This document shows, piece after piece, positions 1 to 8,061 of a stretch of DNA of 64,000 nt. Each line of letters starts with the position of its first letter. The first letter of the stretch is position 1. The notes below the pieces were generated by a model. It was not told where the DNA came from. It saw only the letters and a program-made list of their open reading frames with translations, and did not search any database. The position numbers and the translations under genes were made by a program. Source of the DNA: JBFWYO01 sp050186335 (GTDB lineage: Bacteria; Pseudomonadota; Alphaproteobacteria; Bin65); NCBI GenBank assembly GCA_050186335.1, contig JBFWYO010000004.1, positions 49,042-113,041 of the forward strand, given 5' to 3'.

Positions 1-875
1 GGCAAACCAGCCGCGTCGCGATCTTCGCGACCGTGCACACGCCGATCATTCATCCGATCGTCGCCGCCAAATCGATAATTACGATCGATCACGCCAGCCA
101 CGGGCGAGCCGGATTGAATATCGTCTGCGGCTGGAACCAGGACGATTTCGATATGTTCGGGTTCCGCCAATTGCCGCACGACGAGCGCTACGTCCAGGGC
201 ACCGAATGGTATGAGATCTGGTCGCGACTGGTGCGCGGCGCACCCGAGCCGTTCGATTATGACGGCAAGCATTATCCGGGGCTCAAAGCGATCAGCGGCA
301 TGCCGGGTGCCGTGCAGCAGCCGCAGCCAATTGTACTTTCGGCCGCCTATTCGTCGGCCGGCCGCGACTACGCCATCAAATTCGCGGATTATTTGCTGAC
401 CGTCATGGTCACGCGCGAGAAGACCGGCAAGGAGCTGAACGAGATTCGCGCGCGCGCGGTCGAGCTGGGCCGCAAGCGGCCGCTCGGCGCCGTCGGCGTG
501 GCTTATGTCGTGTGCCGCAAGACGCGCGCCGAAGCCGAGGAGTTCCATCGCTATTATGCCGAGGAAATGGCCGACCAGAAGGGCGTCGACTTCTACATCT
601 CGCAGCGAGCGCCGAATGCCGCGATGCCCGAACAGATGTATCGCGAGCTGCGCATCCGCTTCGCCGGCGGCAATACCGGCTTTCCGCTGATCGGTTCGCC
701 GGACGACGTGGCGCGCGGGCTCATGGAAATGCGCGACACCGGCTTCGACGGTGCCGCGCTGAGCTTCTTGCATTTCCTCGACGATCTGCCGATGTTCGTG
801 AACGAAGTCGTGCCCCGCCTGCAATCCGTGCGAACGCCCAAGAACGTCCGCGCCGAACAATTCGCCCGCGCCTGA
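1..875 (+). CDS. LLM-class flavin-dependent monooxygenase, 5' end outside the window
   Basis: The reading frame is open from base 3, before any start codon, and continues the typical TSRVAIFATV...HPIVAAK segment of the luciferase-like monooxygenase fold, so the true start lies upstream of the window. The motif IDHASHGRAGLNIVCGW (about 15 codons after the first possible GTG at 33) is typical of the FMN-dependent branch that contains alkanesulfonate and pyrimidine (RutA-type) monooxygenases. These use reduced flavin and oxygen to oxidise small organic substrates. The gene ends 28 to 34 bases before a Liv-type binding protein, so it is probably co-transcribed with the following uptake operon. 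The substrate is unknown. Family call firm, function open. Confidence 0.85.
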   Translation, partial: QTSRVAIFATVHTPIIHPIVAAKSIITIDHASHGRAGLNIVCGWNQDDFDMFGFRQLPHDERYVQGTEWYEIWSRLVRGAPEPFDYDGKHYPGLKAISGMPGAVQQPQPIVLSAAYSSAGRDYAIKFADYLLTVMVTREKTGKELNEIRARAVELGRKRPLGAVGVAYVVCRKTRAEAEEFHRYYAEEMADQKGVDFYISQRAPNAAMPEQMYRELRIRFAGGNTGFPLIGSPDDVARGLMEMRDTGFDGAALSFLHFLDDLPMFVNEVVPRLQSVRTPKNVRAEQFARA

Positions 876-909
876 TGAAATCCCCGAGCCGAGATCAAGG
901 AGAATGAAA

Positions 910-2088
910 ATGAAAACCACACGTAGAGCCGTATTGCTTGCCGCCGCCTCGTTTGCCGTCGCATTGTCCCCGCTTGCCGCGCAGGCGCAGGACACCACGC
1001 CGATCAAGGTCGGCTTCATCGACCCGTTAACCGGACCGGCCGCTCGCATCGGCAAGGAGAATCTCGACGGCGTGAACTACGCGCTCGACGAGGTTGGCGG
1101 CAAGATCGGCAGTCGGCCGATCCAGCTGATCATGGCCGACGACCAGAACAGCCCGAACGTGGGTCTCACGGAAACGCGCCGTCTGGTCGAAAGCGAAAAA
1201 GTCGTGGCGGTCATCGGCACGCTGAACAGCGCCGTGGCGCTGGCCATTCACCCCTACACCACGCGCGCGCAGATGCCGTACATCACCGGCGGCATCGCGG
1301 CGGATCTCACGGGCGCCAAGAAATCGCCGTTCACGTTCCGCGCCAGCGCAGCGGCGGGACAGATGGAAGTCTCGCTGGCGACGTTCCTGGTGCGCCGCAA
1401 CTGGAAGTCCGGCCTGCTGATGGGCTCGGACTACGCCGCCGGCCGCGACGCGGTCGCCGCGGTCGGCACCAACCTGAAGGCGCTCGGCGGCACGGTTGTC
1501 GAAGAAGTGTTCCCGCGCCAGGGCGAAACGGACTACGCGCCGTTCTTCTCGCGCATCGCCGACAAGAAAGCCGATTTCGTCTACGGCTACTTCTTCGGCG
1601 GCGATACGTTGCGCTACGTGCGCAGCTACAAGAGCGCCGGCCTCAAGCACCCGCTGGTGATCACGCCGTCGGCGCTGTCGGCGGCGAGCGTTGCGCAGGC
1701 ATTGGCGGAGAACGTCAACGGTCTCTACTCGCTCGAATTGTGGATCTGGACGCTCCAGGATCCGGTAACCAAGGCGTTCGTCGAAGGCTTCAAGAAGAAG
1801 TACGGCGGGGTGCCGCAGACGCTGGCCTATGACGGCTATATCAAGGGCCGCGTCCTGATCGAGGCGCTGAAATCCTTGAACGGCAAGGTGGAGAGCGGCG
1901 CGGCGCTCGCAGCGGCGATGAAGAAAGTCAAATTCGCGGCGCCCGGCGGCGAATTCCAGTTCGACGCCAATAACAACCCGATCATCAACACTTATTTCGT
2001 CGAATGGGCGTGGGCCAACAATGAAGCCGTGCCGAAAGTGCTGGCGACGATTCCCGGCGTGAAGCAGGGCGACACGCCGAAACCTTAA
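910..2088 (+). CDS. Branched-chain-amino-acid-type ABC transporter substrate-binding protein (Peripla_BP_6), first Liv operon
   Basis: This is a periplasmic binding protein of about 392 residues, the usual family size. A signal peptide is clear: basic MKTTRR, a hydrophobic stretch rich in alanine, then a cleavage site near AQAQD. The mature protein begins with IKVGFIDPLTGPAARIG, the hallmark start of LivK/AmiC-like proteins. AAGGAG at 897-902 lies 7 bases before the ATG at 910 but only 1 base before the ATG at 904, so I prefer 910. It is followed by an SDR gene and LivHMGF, forming an uptake operon. Such proteins bind amino acids, amides, urea, aromatic acids and other small acids, so the ligand cannot be told from the sequence. 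Confidence 0.9.
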   Translation: MKTTRRAVLLAAASFAVALSPLAAQAQDTTPIKVGFIDPLTGPAARIGKENLDGVNYALDEVGGKIGSRPIQLIMADDQNSPNVGLTETRRLVESEKVVAVIGTLNSAVALAIHPYTTRAQMPYITGGIAADLTGAKKSPFTFRASAAAGQMEVSLATFLVRRNWKSGLLMGSDYAAGRDAVAAVGTNLKALGGTVVEEVFPRQGETDYAPFFSRIADKKADFVYGYFFGGDTLRYVRSYKSAGLKHPLVITPSALSAASVAQALAENVNGLYSLELWIWTLQDPVTKAFVEGFKKKYGGVPQTLAYDGYIKGRVLIEALKSLNGKVESGAALAAAMKKVKFAAPGGEFQFDANNNPIINTYFVEWAWANNEAVPKVLATIPGVKQGDTPKP

Positions 2089-2113
2089 ACGACTTCGAAA
2101 GTTCGCCCGAGTC

Positions 2114-2887
2114 ATGACGCAACGACGCTGTGCCATCGTCACCGGAGCGGCCCAAGGCTTGGGCCGTGCCATCGCCGAACGCCTGTTGGCCGTTGGTATC
2201 AGTGTCGTCGGCGTCGACGTTCAGGCGGACAAGATCAACGCCTTACCGGCTAAGCTCGGTCCGGCGGCGGCGCGATTTCGCGCCGTCGCCGCCGAGTTGT
2301 CGACCGAGGCGGGGGCGGCCGCACCGGTCGAAGCGGCGCTCGCCGCGTTCGGACGGCTCGATATCCTGGTCAACTGCGCGGGCGGCAGCGGACATACGGC
2401 CGTGCGCTACATCGACGATCTGCCGCCGTCCTTGTGGGATAGCGTGATCGGTTCGAACCTGGATGCTACCTATCTATGTTGCCGTGCCGCGATGCCGGCT
2501 TTGCGCAAGGCCGAGCATGGGCGCATCGTCAATTTTTCCTCGAGTCTTGCGACCGGCAGCACCATGTGGCCGTCGACGGTCGGCGCGCGGCTCGCATATT
2601 GTGCGGCGAAGGGCGGCATCGAGGCGTTCTCGAAGCAAATGGCGCTCGATCTGGCGCCGGCGGGGATAACGGTCAACGTGATTGTGCCCGGATTCATTCT
2701 GACCGAGTCGGGTGCGCGCGTGCGCGAGCGCTTCAACATGCTGGCCGAAGACGACCGAACGCGTTTGTTGGGCGGGCGCGCGCCGGAGCAGATCGCGACG
2801 CCCGATGACATCGCGGAGGCTGCCGCGTACCTTGTGTCCGAGCGGGCATCTCACGTCAACGGCGCGTTCCTGCATGTCGGCACCTGA
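2114..2887 (+). CDS. Short-chain dehydrogenase/reductase (SDR)
   Basis: Classical SDR of 257 residues. The NAD(P)-binding motif TGAAQGLG is at residues 11-18, the structural motif NCAGG follows beta-4, and the catalytic Ser-Tyr-Lys set is present as SSS...AYCAAK. It would interconvert an alcohol and a ketone on a small metabolite. It sits between the binding protein (25-base gap) and LivH (21-base gap), so it is embedded in the transporter operon and probably acts on the imported compound or its early product. The C-terminus ends GAFLHVGT rather than in the common DGG form. Family call is firm and the substrate is unknown. Confidence 0.88.
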   Translation: MTQRRCAIVTGAAQGLGRAIAERLLAVGISVVGVDVQADKINALPAKLGPAAARFRAVAAELSTEAGAAAPVEAALAAFGRLDILVNCAGGSGHTAVRYIDDLPPSLWDSVIGSNLDATYLCCRAAMPALRKAEHGRIVNFSSSLATGSTMWPSTVGARLAYCAAKGGIEAFSKQMALDLAPAGITVNVIVPGFILTESGARVRERFNMLAEDDRTRLLGGRAPEQIATPDDIAEAAAYLVSERASHVNGAFLHVGT

Positions 2888-2908
2888 GCGCGCCGCTATC
2901 GAGCGAAC

Positions 2909-3772
2909 ATGAATTTCTGGCTGCTGCAAATCCTCAACGCGGTTTCGCTGGGCGCGCTGCTGTTCCTGGTGGCATCGGGCCTGTCGATGATTTTCGGGTT
3001 GATGCGCATCGTCAACGTGGCGCACGGCACTTTCTATATGCTGGGCGCCTATGCGGCGTTCGAATTCCTCAAACGCATCGGCGACCAAGTGATCGCTTTG
3101 GTCGCCGCCGTCATCGTCATGGGTCTGCTCGGCGCCGTCCTCCAGCGCGGCCTGATCGATCGCGTCAAGGGCGACAATCTACGCCAGATTCTCATGACCT
3201 TCGGCCTGCTGCTGATCTTCAGCGATTTTGCGCTGCTGTTCTGGCAGGGCACGCCGGTGCTGTTGCCGACGCCGCGCTGGCTCGAGGGCGCCATACCCTT
3301 CGGCAACATGAACTTTCCGTACTATAGGGCGTTCGTCATCGTCGTCGGCTTTGCATTGGCGCTCGGACTCGATCTCATGCAGCAGCGCACGCGATTGGGC
3401 TCGATGATCCGCGCGGGCGCCGACGATCTCGAGATGCTGAGCTGCATGGGCGTCGACGTGCGCCGCCTGTTCACCCTGGTGTTCGCGCTCGGCACCGCGC
3501 TCGCCGGCCTGGGCGGCGCACTCGGCGGCGTGTTCCTCGGCGTCTATCCCGGTATCGACCTGGAGTTGGGCATTCTCGCCTTCGTGGTCGTCATCGTCGG
3601 CGGCCTGGGCAGCGTGCGCGGCACATTCGCCGCCAGCCTGCTGGTCGGCCTGATCGACAATTTGACCAAGGCGTTCCTGCCCGAAGTCTCGATGTTCGCG
3701 ATCTTCCTGCTGATGGTCGTGGTGATCGCCTGGAAGCCCTCGGGCCTGTTCGGCCGGAAGTCGATCGCATGA
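2909..3772 (+). CDS. livH: Liv-type ABC transporter permease LivH, first operon
   Basis: Inner-membrane permease of 287 residues. The N-terminal LQILNAVSLGALLFLVASGLSMIFGLMRIVNVAHGTFYMLGAY is recognisable as LivH (key part GLMRIVNVAHG). Multiple hydrophobic segments run to the C-terminus and the EAA-like region GGLGSVRGTFAASLLVG is present. With LivM it forms the channel for the ligand delivered by the binding protein encoded at 910. The stop overlaps the start of livM by four bases (ATGA), showing translational coupling. Confidence 0.93.
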   Translation: MNFWLLQILNAVSLGALLFLVASGLSMIFGLMRIVNVAHGTFYMLGAYAAFEFLKRIGDQVIALVAAVIVMGLLGAVLQRGLIDRVKGDNLRQILMTFGLLLIFSDFALLFWQGTPVLLPTPRWLEGAIPFGNMNFPYYRAFVIVVGFALALGLDLMQQRTRLGSMIRAGADDLEMLSCMGVDVRRLFTLVFALGTALAGLGGALGGVFLGVYPGIDLELGILAFVVVIVGGLGSVRGTFAASLLVGLIDNLTKAFLPEVSMFAIFLLMVVVIAWKPSGLFGRKSIA

Positions 3773-4716
3773 TCAAAGCCTGGATCGGTGTCGGGTTGGT
3801 GCTGGTCGCCTGCATCGTGGCGGCGTTGGGCGGCGTGCTGCCGAGCTATTACGTCGGCCTGATCACCGAAGCCCTGATCATTGCGCTTTTCGTCATGAGC
3901 CTCGATTTGCTGGCTGGCTTTACCGGCTTGGAGTCGCTCGGTCACGCGGCGTTCTTCGGCATCGGCGCCTATGTCAGCGCATTGCTGTCGCTGAACGGCG
4001 TCGACAATATGTTCGTTTTGATCGGCGCCGCCATGCTGGTCGCGACGATTACCGGGGCCGCGTTCGGTGCCGTCGCGTTGCGCGCGATCGGGCCGTATTT
4101 CCTGATTATCACGATGGCGCTGGGCTATCTGCCATGGGCGCTGGCGATCCGATGGCGCGGACTTACCGGCGGCGACGACGGATTGCCCGGCATCATGCGG
4201 CCGACGCTCGGCTTCGGCATTTCGGTCGACAGCGTCACCAATTTTTTCATTTTCGTCGTCGCGGTCTTCGCCGTCTGCGCCGTCGTACTGGCGATCGTCG
4301 GGCGTTCGGCGTTCGGGCGCACGCTGAAAGGCATCAAGGACAACCCCAGCCGGATGGATGCGCTCGGCTATCGCATCTGGCTGCATAAATATGTGTGCTT
4401 CATCATCGCCTCGGCGTTCGCCGGCATCGCCGGCGCGCTGTTCGGCTTTTACAACGGCTTCGTCAGCCCGATGGATCTCAGCGTCTATCGTTCGGCCGAG
4501 GCGCTGGTCGCGGTGATCCTGGGCGGCGCCGGAACGCTGATCGGGCCGGCGATCGGCGCGGTCGCGATCCTGGTGCTGCGCTTTACGGTATCGGCGTGGA
4601 CCGAGTATTGGGGCTTCGTGCTCGGGGCCATCTACATTTTGGTCGTGCTGTTTGCGCCCCAAGGCGTTTTCGCGGCGTTCGGTCGGGCCGCCAATAAGCC
4701 AAAGGTGACGAAATGA
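3769..4716 (+). CDS. livM: Liv-type ABC transporter permease LivM, first operon
   Basis: Inner-membrane permease of 315 residues. The motif GFTGLESLGHAAFFGIGAYVSA is the LivM signature, and the region VILGGAGTLIGPAIGA near the C-terminus is the ATPase-coupling loop. It partners LivH. Start and stop overlap both neighbours by four bases (ATGA), so livH-livM-livG are translationally coupled. Confidence 0.93.
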   Translation: MIKAWIGVGLVLVACIVAALGGVLPSYYVGLITEALIIALFVMSLDLLAGFTGLESLGHAAFFGIGAYVSALLSLNGVDNMFVLIGAAMLVATITGAAFGAVALRAIGPYFLIITMALGYLPWALAIRWRGLTGGDDGLPGIMRPTLGFGISVDSVTNFFIFVVAVFAVCAVVLAIVGRSAFGRTLKGIKDNPSRMDALGYRIWLHKYVCFIIASAFAGIAGALFGFYNGFVSPMDLSVYRSAEALVAVILGGAGTLIGPAIGAVAILVLRFTVSAWTEYWGFVLGAIYILVVLFAPQGVFAAFGRAANKPKVTK

Positions 4717-5471
4717 CCGCCGCGACCGAAACCGCCGCGATCAACACGGAGGCGATCTCGATCTCGTTCGGCGGCGTACATGCGGTGCGCACGGTGTCCA
4801 TGTCGGTGCCGCCGGGCCAACGCCGGGTCATCATCGGACCGAACGGCGCCGGCAAGACGACGTTCTTCAATTTGATCGGCGGCCAGTTGCGCCCGACCGA
4901 AGGCGGCGTCGCGATGTTCGGCACCGACATCACCGGCATGCCGCCGTGGCGGCGCGCGCGCCAGGGTCTCTCGCGTACGTTCCAGATCTCGCGCCTGTTC
5001 CGCAGCCTGTCCGTGTGGGACAACGCGATGCTTGCCGCCGCCGGCGTGCGCGGGTTGGAGGCGAGCTCGTTCCGCCGCGACGATGCCGATCGCGAGACCG
5101 TCGCGCGCATGATCGAGTTGCTGGATTTCTGGGGCCTGGCCGATTCCCGGCACGAAGCGGTGCAGCACATCGCGCACGGCCATCAACGGCTGCTGGAAAT
5201 TGCGCTCGCTTTCGCGGGGCGTCCGAAAGTCGTCATGCTCGACGAACCGACGGCGGGCCTGTCGGGCGGCGATCGCGAAACCGTCACCAAGCGGCTGGCC
5301 GGTCTGCCGCGCGATGTGACCATTCTTCTTGTCGATCACGACATGGACGTCGTGTTCAGCCTGGCCGACCGCATCACCGTGCTCAACTACGGCGAAGTCA
5401 TCGCCGACGACGTGCCGGATGTTATTCGCCGCGATCCGCGCGTGCACGACATCTATTTCGGCAAGGAATAG
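4713..5471 (+). CDS. livG: Liv-type ABC transporter ATP-binding protein LivG, first operon
   Basis: Cytoplasmic ATPase of 252 residues. Walker A is GPNGAGKTT, Walker B is VVMLDEPTAGLS, and the switch histidine is in LLVDHD. The signature is IAHGHQRLLEIA rather than LSYGQQ, a tolerated but noticeable variation for LivG. The short linker RTFQISRLFRSLSVWDN is typical of LivG. It pairs with LivF to power import. Confidence 0.93.
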   Translation: MTAATETAAINTEAISISFGGVHAVRTVSMSVPPGQRRVIIGPNGAGKTTFFNLIGGQLRPTEGGVAMFGTDITGMPPWRRARQGLSRTFQISRLFRSLSVWDNAMLAAAGVRGLEASSFRRDDADRETVARMIELLDFWGLADSRHEAVQHIAHGHQRLLEIALAFAGRPKVVMLDEPTAGLSGGDRETVTKRLAGLPRDVTILLVDHDMDVVFSLADRITVLNYGEVIADDVPDVIRRDPRVHDIYFGKE

Positions 5472-5475
5472 CGCG

Positions 5476-6186
5476 ATGCTCGAAGTGGTCGACGCGCATG
5501 TCTATTACGACACGAACTACATTCTGCAAGGCGTCAGCTTGCGCGTCGCCGCCGGGCAGACGGTCGCCGTGCTCGGTCGCAACGGCGTCGGCAAGACGAC
5601 GCTGATCCGCAGCATCGTCGGCGTCAATCCGCCGCGTGATGGCAAGATATTGTTCCAGGGCCGCGACATCGCGGGTCTGCCTTCTTACAAGATCACGTCG
5701 ATGGGCATCGCCCTGGTGCCGCAGGGACGGCGCATCTTTCCGTCGCTCAGCGTCGGCGAAAATCTCGCGCTCGGATTGCGCGCCGCCGACGCGTCGCGCC
5801 CGGCCTGGACGCTCTCGCGCATCTACGACCTGTTCCCGATCCTCAAGGAGCGGCAGAACCAGCCGGGCACCACGCTGAGCGGCGGCGAGCAGCAAATGCT
5901 GGCCTGCGCCCGTGCGCTGGTGTCCAATCCGGAATTGCTGCTGATGGACGAGCCGACCGAAGGCTTGGCGCCGCAGAAAGTCCACGAACTCGGCGCCACG
6001 ATCGAACAGATGCGGCAAAGCGGCCTGGCCATCCTGCTGGTCGAGCAGAAGCTGACCTTTGCCGTGCGCCACGCCGATTATGTTTATGTGCTTAACAAGG
6101 GCGCGATCGGTTTCGAAGGCCCGGCGGCGACACTCATGGAAGATCGCGACGCGCAGGAACGCCTGCTCGGCGTGGCGCCGTCGTGA
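5476..6186 (+). CDS. livF: Liv-type ABC transporter ATP-binding protein LivF, first operon
   Basis: Cytoplasmic ATPase of 236 residues beginning MLEVVDAHVYYDTNYILQGV. Walker A is GRNGVGKTT, the signature TTLSGGEQQMLACARAL is canonical, Walker B is LLLMDEPTEGLAP, and the switch histidine position holds VEQK, as is normal for LivF. The open frame extends upstream into livG, but the ATG at 5476, four bases after the livG stop, gives the standard LivF length. It is the last gene of the first Liv operon and faces the iclR-type gene tail to tail, 12 bases away. Confidence 0.93.
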   Translation: MLEVVDAHVYYDTNYILQGVSLRVAAGQTVAVLGRNGVGKTTLIRSIVGVNPPRDGKILFQGRDIAGLPSYKITSMGIALVPQGRRIFPSLSVGENLALGLRAADASRPAWTLSRIYDLFPILKERQNQPGTTLSGGEQQMLACARALVSNPELLLMDEPTEGLAPQKVHELGATIEQMRQSGLAILLVEQKLTFAVRHADYVYVLNKGAIGFEGPAATLMEDRDAQERLLGVAPS

Positions 6187-6198
6187 CTCGCGTCGGCG

Positions 6199-6990
6199 TT
6201 ACGACAGCCGCGCCTCGATATCGCGCGCGGCCTTGCGCAAACGCTCCAGAAACACCGGCTTCTTGCGATCGATCATCTGCGGCGTGAGCCCGGCCATGCT
6301 CGCGGCACCGACCAACGCGCCGCGCCGGTCGTAGACCGGTACGGCCAGCGCCGCCAAGCCCACGGCCACGTCGTCGACGGCGAATTCATAGCCCTGCTTG
6401 CGAATCAGGCGCAGCCGCTTCGACAGCGCTTCCTTGTCCATGATGCTTTTCGGGGTCAGCGCCACAAGATCTTGGCTCAGGACCGAATTGATCTCGGCCT
6501 CGTCCTGCAGCGCCAGCAACAGTTTCGGCGCGCCGCCGCAGTTGAAGGGCAAAATGCCGCCGATGCTCCACCAACGCACTTCCATGCCGCGCATGTCGTG
6601 GAATCGCTCGATACAGAGCGCGGCGTGATCGCGGTAGACGGATAGGAACGTGGTCACGCGCAATTCGGTCGCCAGTTGGTCGAGCACCGGGGTCGCGGCG
6701 CGGCGCAGTTCGTCCTGGTCGGGTACGCTGGCCGCCAGCCGCCGGACCGCCGCGCCCAATCCGTAGGACTGGCCGCGCTCGTCCTGCACGACGAACCCGT
6801 CAGCCATCAAAGTCAGCAACAGGCGCCGCGCCGTTGCCTTGTCCAGCCGGCTGCGCTCGGCCACCTGGCGCAATTCCTGCCATGGCTCGGCTTCGAACGA
6901 TTGCAGTATCGCGAGGGCACGACTGACCGCTCGCACCGGGCGTGGCGCGGGATTATCCGCGGAATTGCGGCGGTTCTGCATCTCGGGCAC
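6199..6990 (-). CDS. IclR-family transcriptional regulator
   Basis: Regulator of 263 residues. The N-terminal winged helix-turn-helix (VSRALAILQSF ... QVAERSRLDKATARRLLLTLMADGFV, about residues 22-75) is followed by the IclR effector domain, with YDRRGALVGAASMAGLTPQM near the C-terminus. IclR proteins usually control adjacent catabolic or uptake operons in response to small aromatic or carboxylic acids. The gene is divergent from the hydrolase at 7149, and two inverted repeats (7001-7035 and 7037-7055) fill the space between them, so it most likely regulates the operon starting there and its own expression. Confidence 0.92.
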   Translation of the reverse strand: MPEMQNRRNSADNPAPRPVRAVSRALAILQSFEAEPWQELRQVAERSRLDKATARRLLLTLMADGFVVQDERGQSYGLGAAVRRLAASVPDQDELRRAATPVLDQLATELRVTTFLSVYRDHAALCIERFHDMRGMEVRWWSIGGILPFNCGGAPKLLLALQDEAEINSVLSQDLVALTPKSIMDKEALSKRLRLIRKQGYEFAVDDVAVGLAALAVPVYDRRGALVGAASMAGLTPQMIDRKKPVFLERLRKAARDIEARLS

Positions 6991-7000
6991 CCGGCCGATT

Positions 7001-7035
7001 CATGTTAGTCTGCGCGTTCGGCGCAAGTTAACATG
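7001..7035. promoter_or_regulatory. Imperfect 35-bp palindrome in the iclR/hydrolase divergent promoter
   Basis: CATGTTA at 7001-7007 is repeated inverted as TAACATG at 7029-7035. Inside, TGCGC (7011-7015) and GCGCA (7021-7025) form a second perfect arm around a GTTCG centre. It lies 11 bases upstream of the IclR start codon, so it may be an operator for autoregulation. An RNA hairpin in the iclR leader is the alternative. Confidence 0.45.
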
Positions 7036-7036
7036 T

Positions 7037-7055
7037 CATTTCATCTGTTGAAATG
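7037..7055. promoter_or_regulatory. Candidate IclR operator, CATTTCA-N5-TGAAATG
   Basis: A perfect 7-bp inverted repeat with a 5-base spacer lies between the divergent start codons. Known IclR-family operators are often A/T-rich palindromes of about 15 bp with ATTTC/GAAAT arms, which this matches. A very similar palindrome occurs at 51818-51837. Confidence 0.5.
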
Positions 7056-7148
7056 GTTTTTGAGCATTGACACGGTCCGCGCCGCGTTCGAAAAATGGCC
7101 GATCCGAACAGAGCCTGTGCAACGGGCCGTCTCGAACTGGGGAGTGGA

Positions 7149-8042
7149 ATGGCCGGCCTGCGGCTTGGCAAATATACGGTCACGCGTATCGAAGAAATGC
7201 TCACCCCGGGCTTTCTGCCGGGATTCCTGTTTCCGGATTTCGACGCCGCGATCTTCGAACAGCACGCGCAGTTGCGCGGGCCGCGCTTCTGGCACGATGC
7301 CAGCGGCAAGGTCATGTCGAGCATGCACTCCTGGCTGATCCGAGACGACAAGCACGTGATCCTGATCGATACCGGTTGCGGCAACTTCAAGAACCGGGCC
7401 TTGCCGCTGTTTCAGCGTTTCCATCAGCTCGATTTGCCGTATCTCGCGCGCCTCGCCGAGGCCGGCGTTGCGCCGGAAGACGTGACGCTGGTCATCAACA
7501 CGCATCTGCATATCGATCATGTCGGCTGGAATACCGTGCTCAAGCACGGCAAATGGGTGCCGACGTTCCCGAACGCGCGCTACGTGTTCGGGCGGCGAGA
7601 GTTCGCCCATTGGCGCTCGCCCATGGGCGGCATCGCGACGTTCCCGGAAAACGCCGCCGTGATCGAAGACAGCGTCATGCCATGCGTCGAAGCGGGGCAG
7701 GTGGAGTTCGTCGACGACGAGGCGCGGCTCATGCCGGGGATCGATGTCGAATGGGCGCCAGGTCACACCGAGGGCCAGTTCATGATCAAGCTGACCTCGG
7801 GCAAGTTTGCCGCCGTCTTTCCGGGCGACAGTCTGCACCAGCCGATGCAGGTCTATCGGCCGACCTGGAACAGCCGCTTCTGCGAGCAGCCGGATACCGC
7901 GCGCGCCACGCGCAAGCGCGTGCTCGATTACTGCGCCGACCGGAACGCGCTGCTGATGCCGGCGCATTTCGGCGCGCCGCATTGCGGCTACGTGCGCAGC
8001 GCCGGCGACGCCTATACGTTCCAGCCGGCCGACGATTTATAG
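7149..8042 (+). CDS. Metallo-beta-lactamase-fold hydrolase
   Basis: Enzyme of 297 residues with the di-metal motif THLHIDH (H119, H121, D123, H124), a second ligand region PGHTEGQF, a metal-bridging Asp in FPGDSLH and a C-terminal histidine in PAHFGAPHCG. This places it with the lactonase/hydrolase group of the superfamily. The frame is open from 7095, but GGGGAG at 7139-7144 sits just before the ATG at 7149 and the conserved sequence starts there. It opens a tightly packed run with the aconitase-like genes (19-base gap), so it may open a lactone or thioester of the same pathway. Substrate unknown. Confidence 0.87.
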   Translation: MAGLRLGKYTVTRIEEMLTPGFLPGFLFPDFDAAIFEQHAQLRGPRFWHDASGKVMSSMHSWLIRDDKHVILIDTGCGNFKNRALPLFQRFHQLDLPYLARLAEAGVAPEDVTLVINTHLHIDHVGWNTVLKHGKWVPTFPNARYVFGRREFAHWRSPMGGIATFPENAAVIEDSVMPCVEAGQVEFVDDEARLMPGIDVEWAPGHTEGQFMIKLTSGKFAAVFPGDSLHQPMQVYRPTWNSRFCEQPDTARATRKRVLDYCADRNALLMPAHFGAPHCGYVRSAGDAYTFQPADDL

Positions 8043-8061
8043 CGATTCGAAAGGTACCAGC

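Noticed and set aside
1..875. F420-dependent oxidoreductase linked to the F420 cluster
   Set aside because: The motif around IDHASHGRAGLNIV fits the FMN branch of the luciferase-like family, and distance to the F420 operon gives no support.
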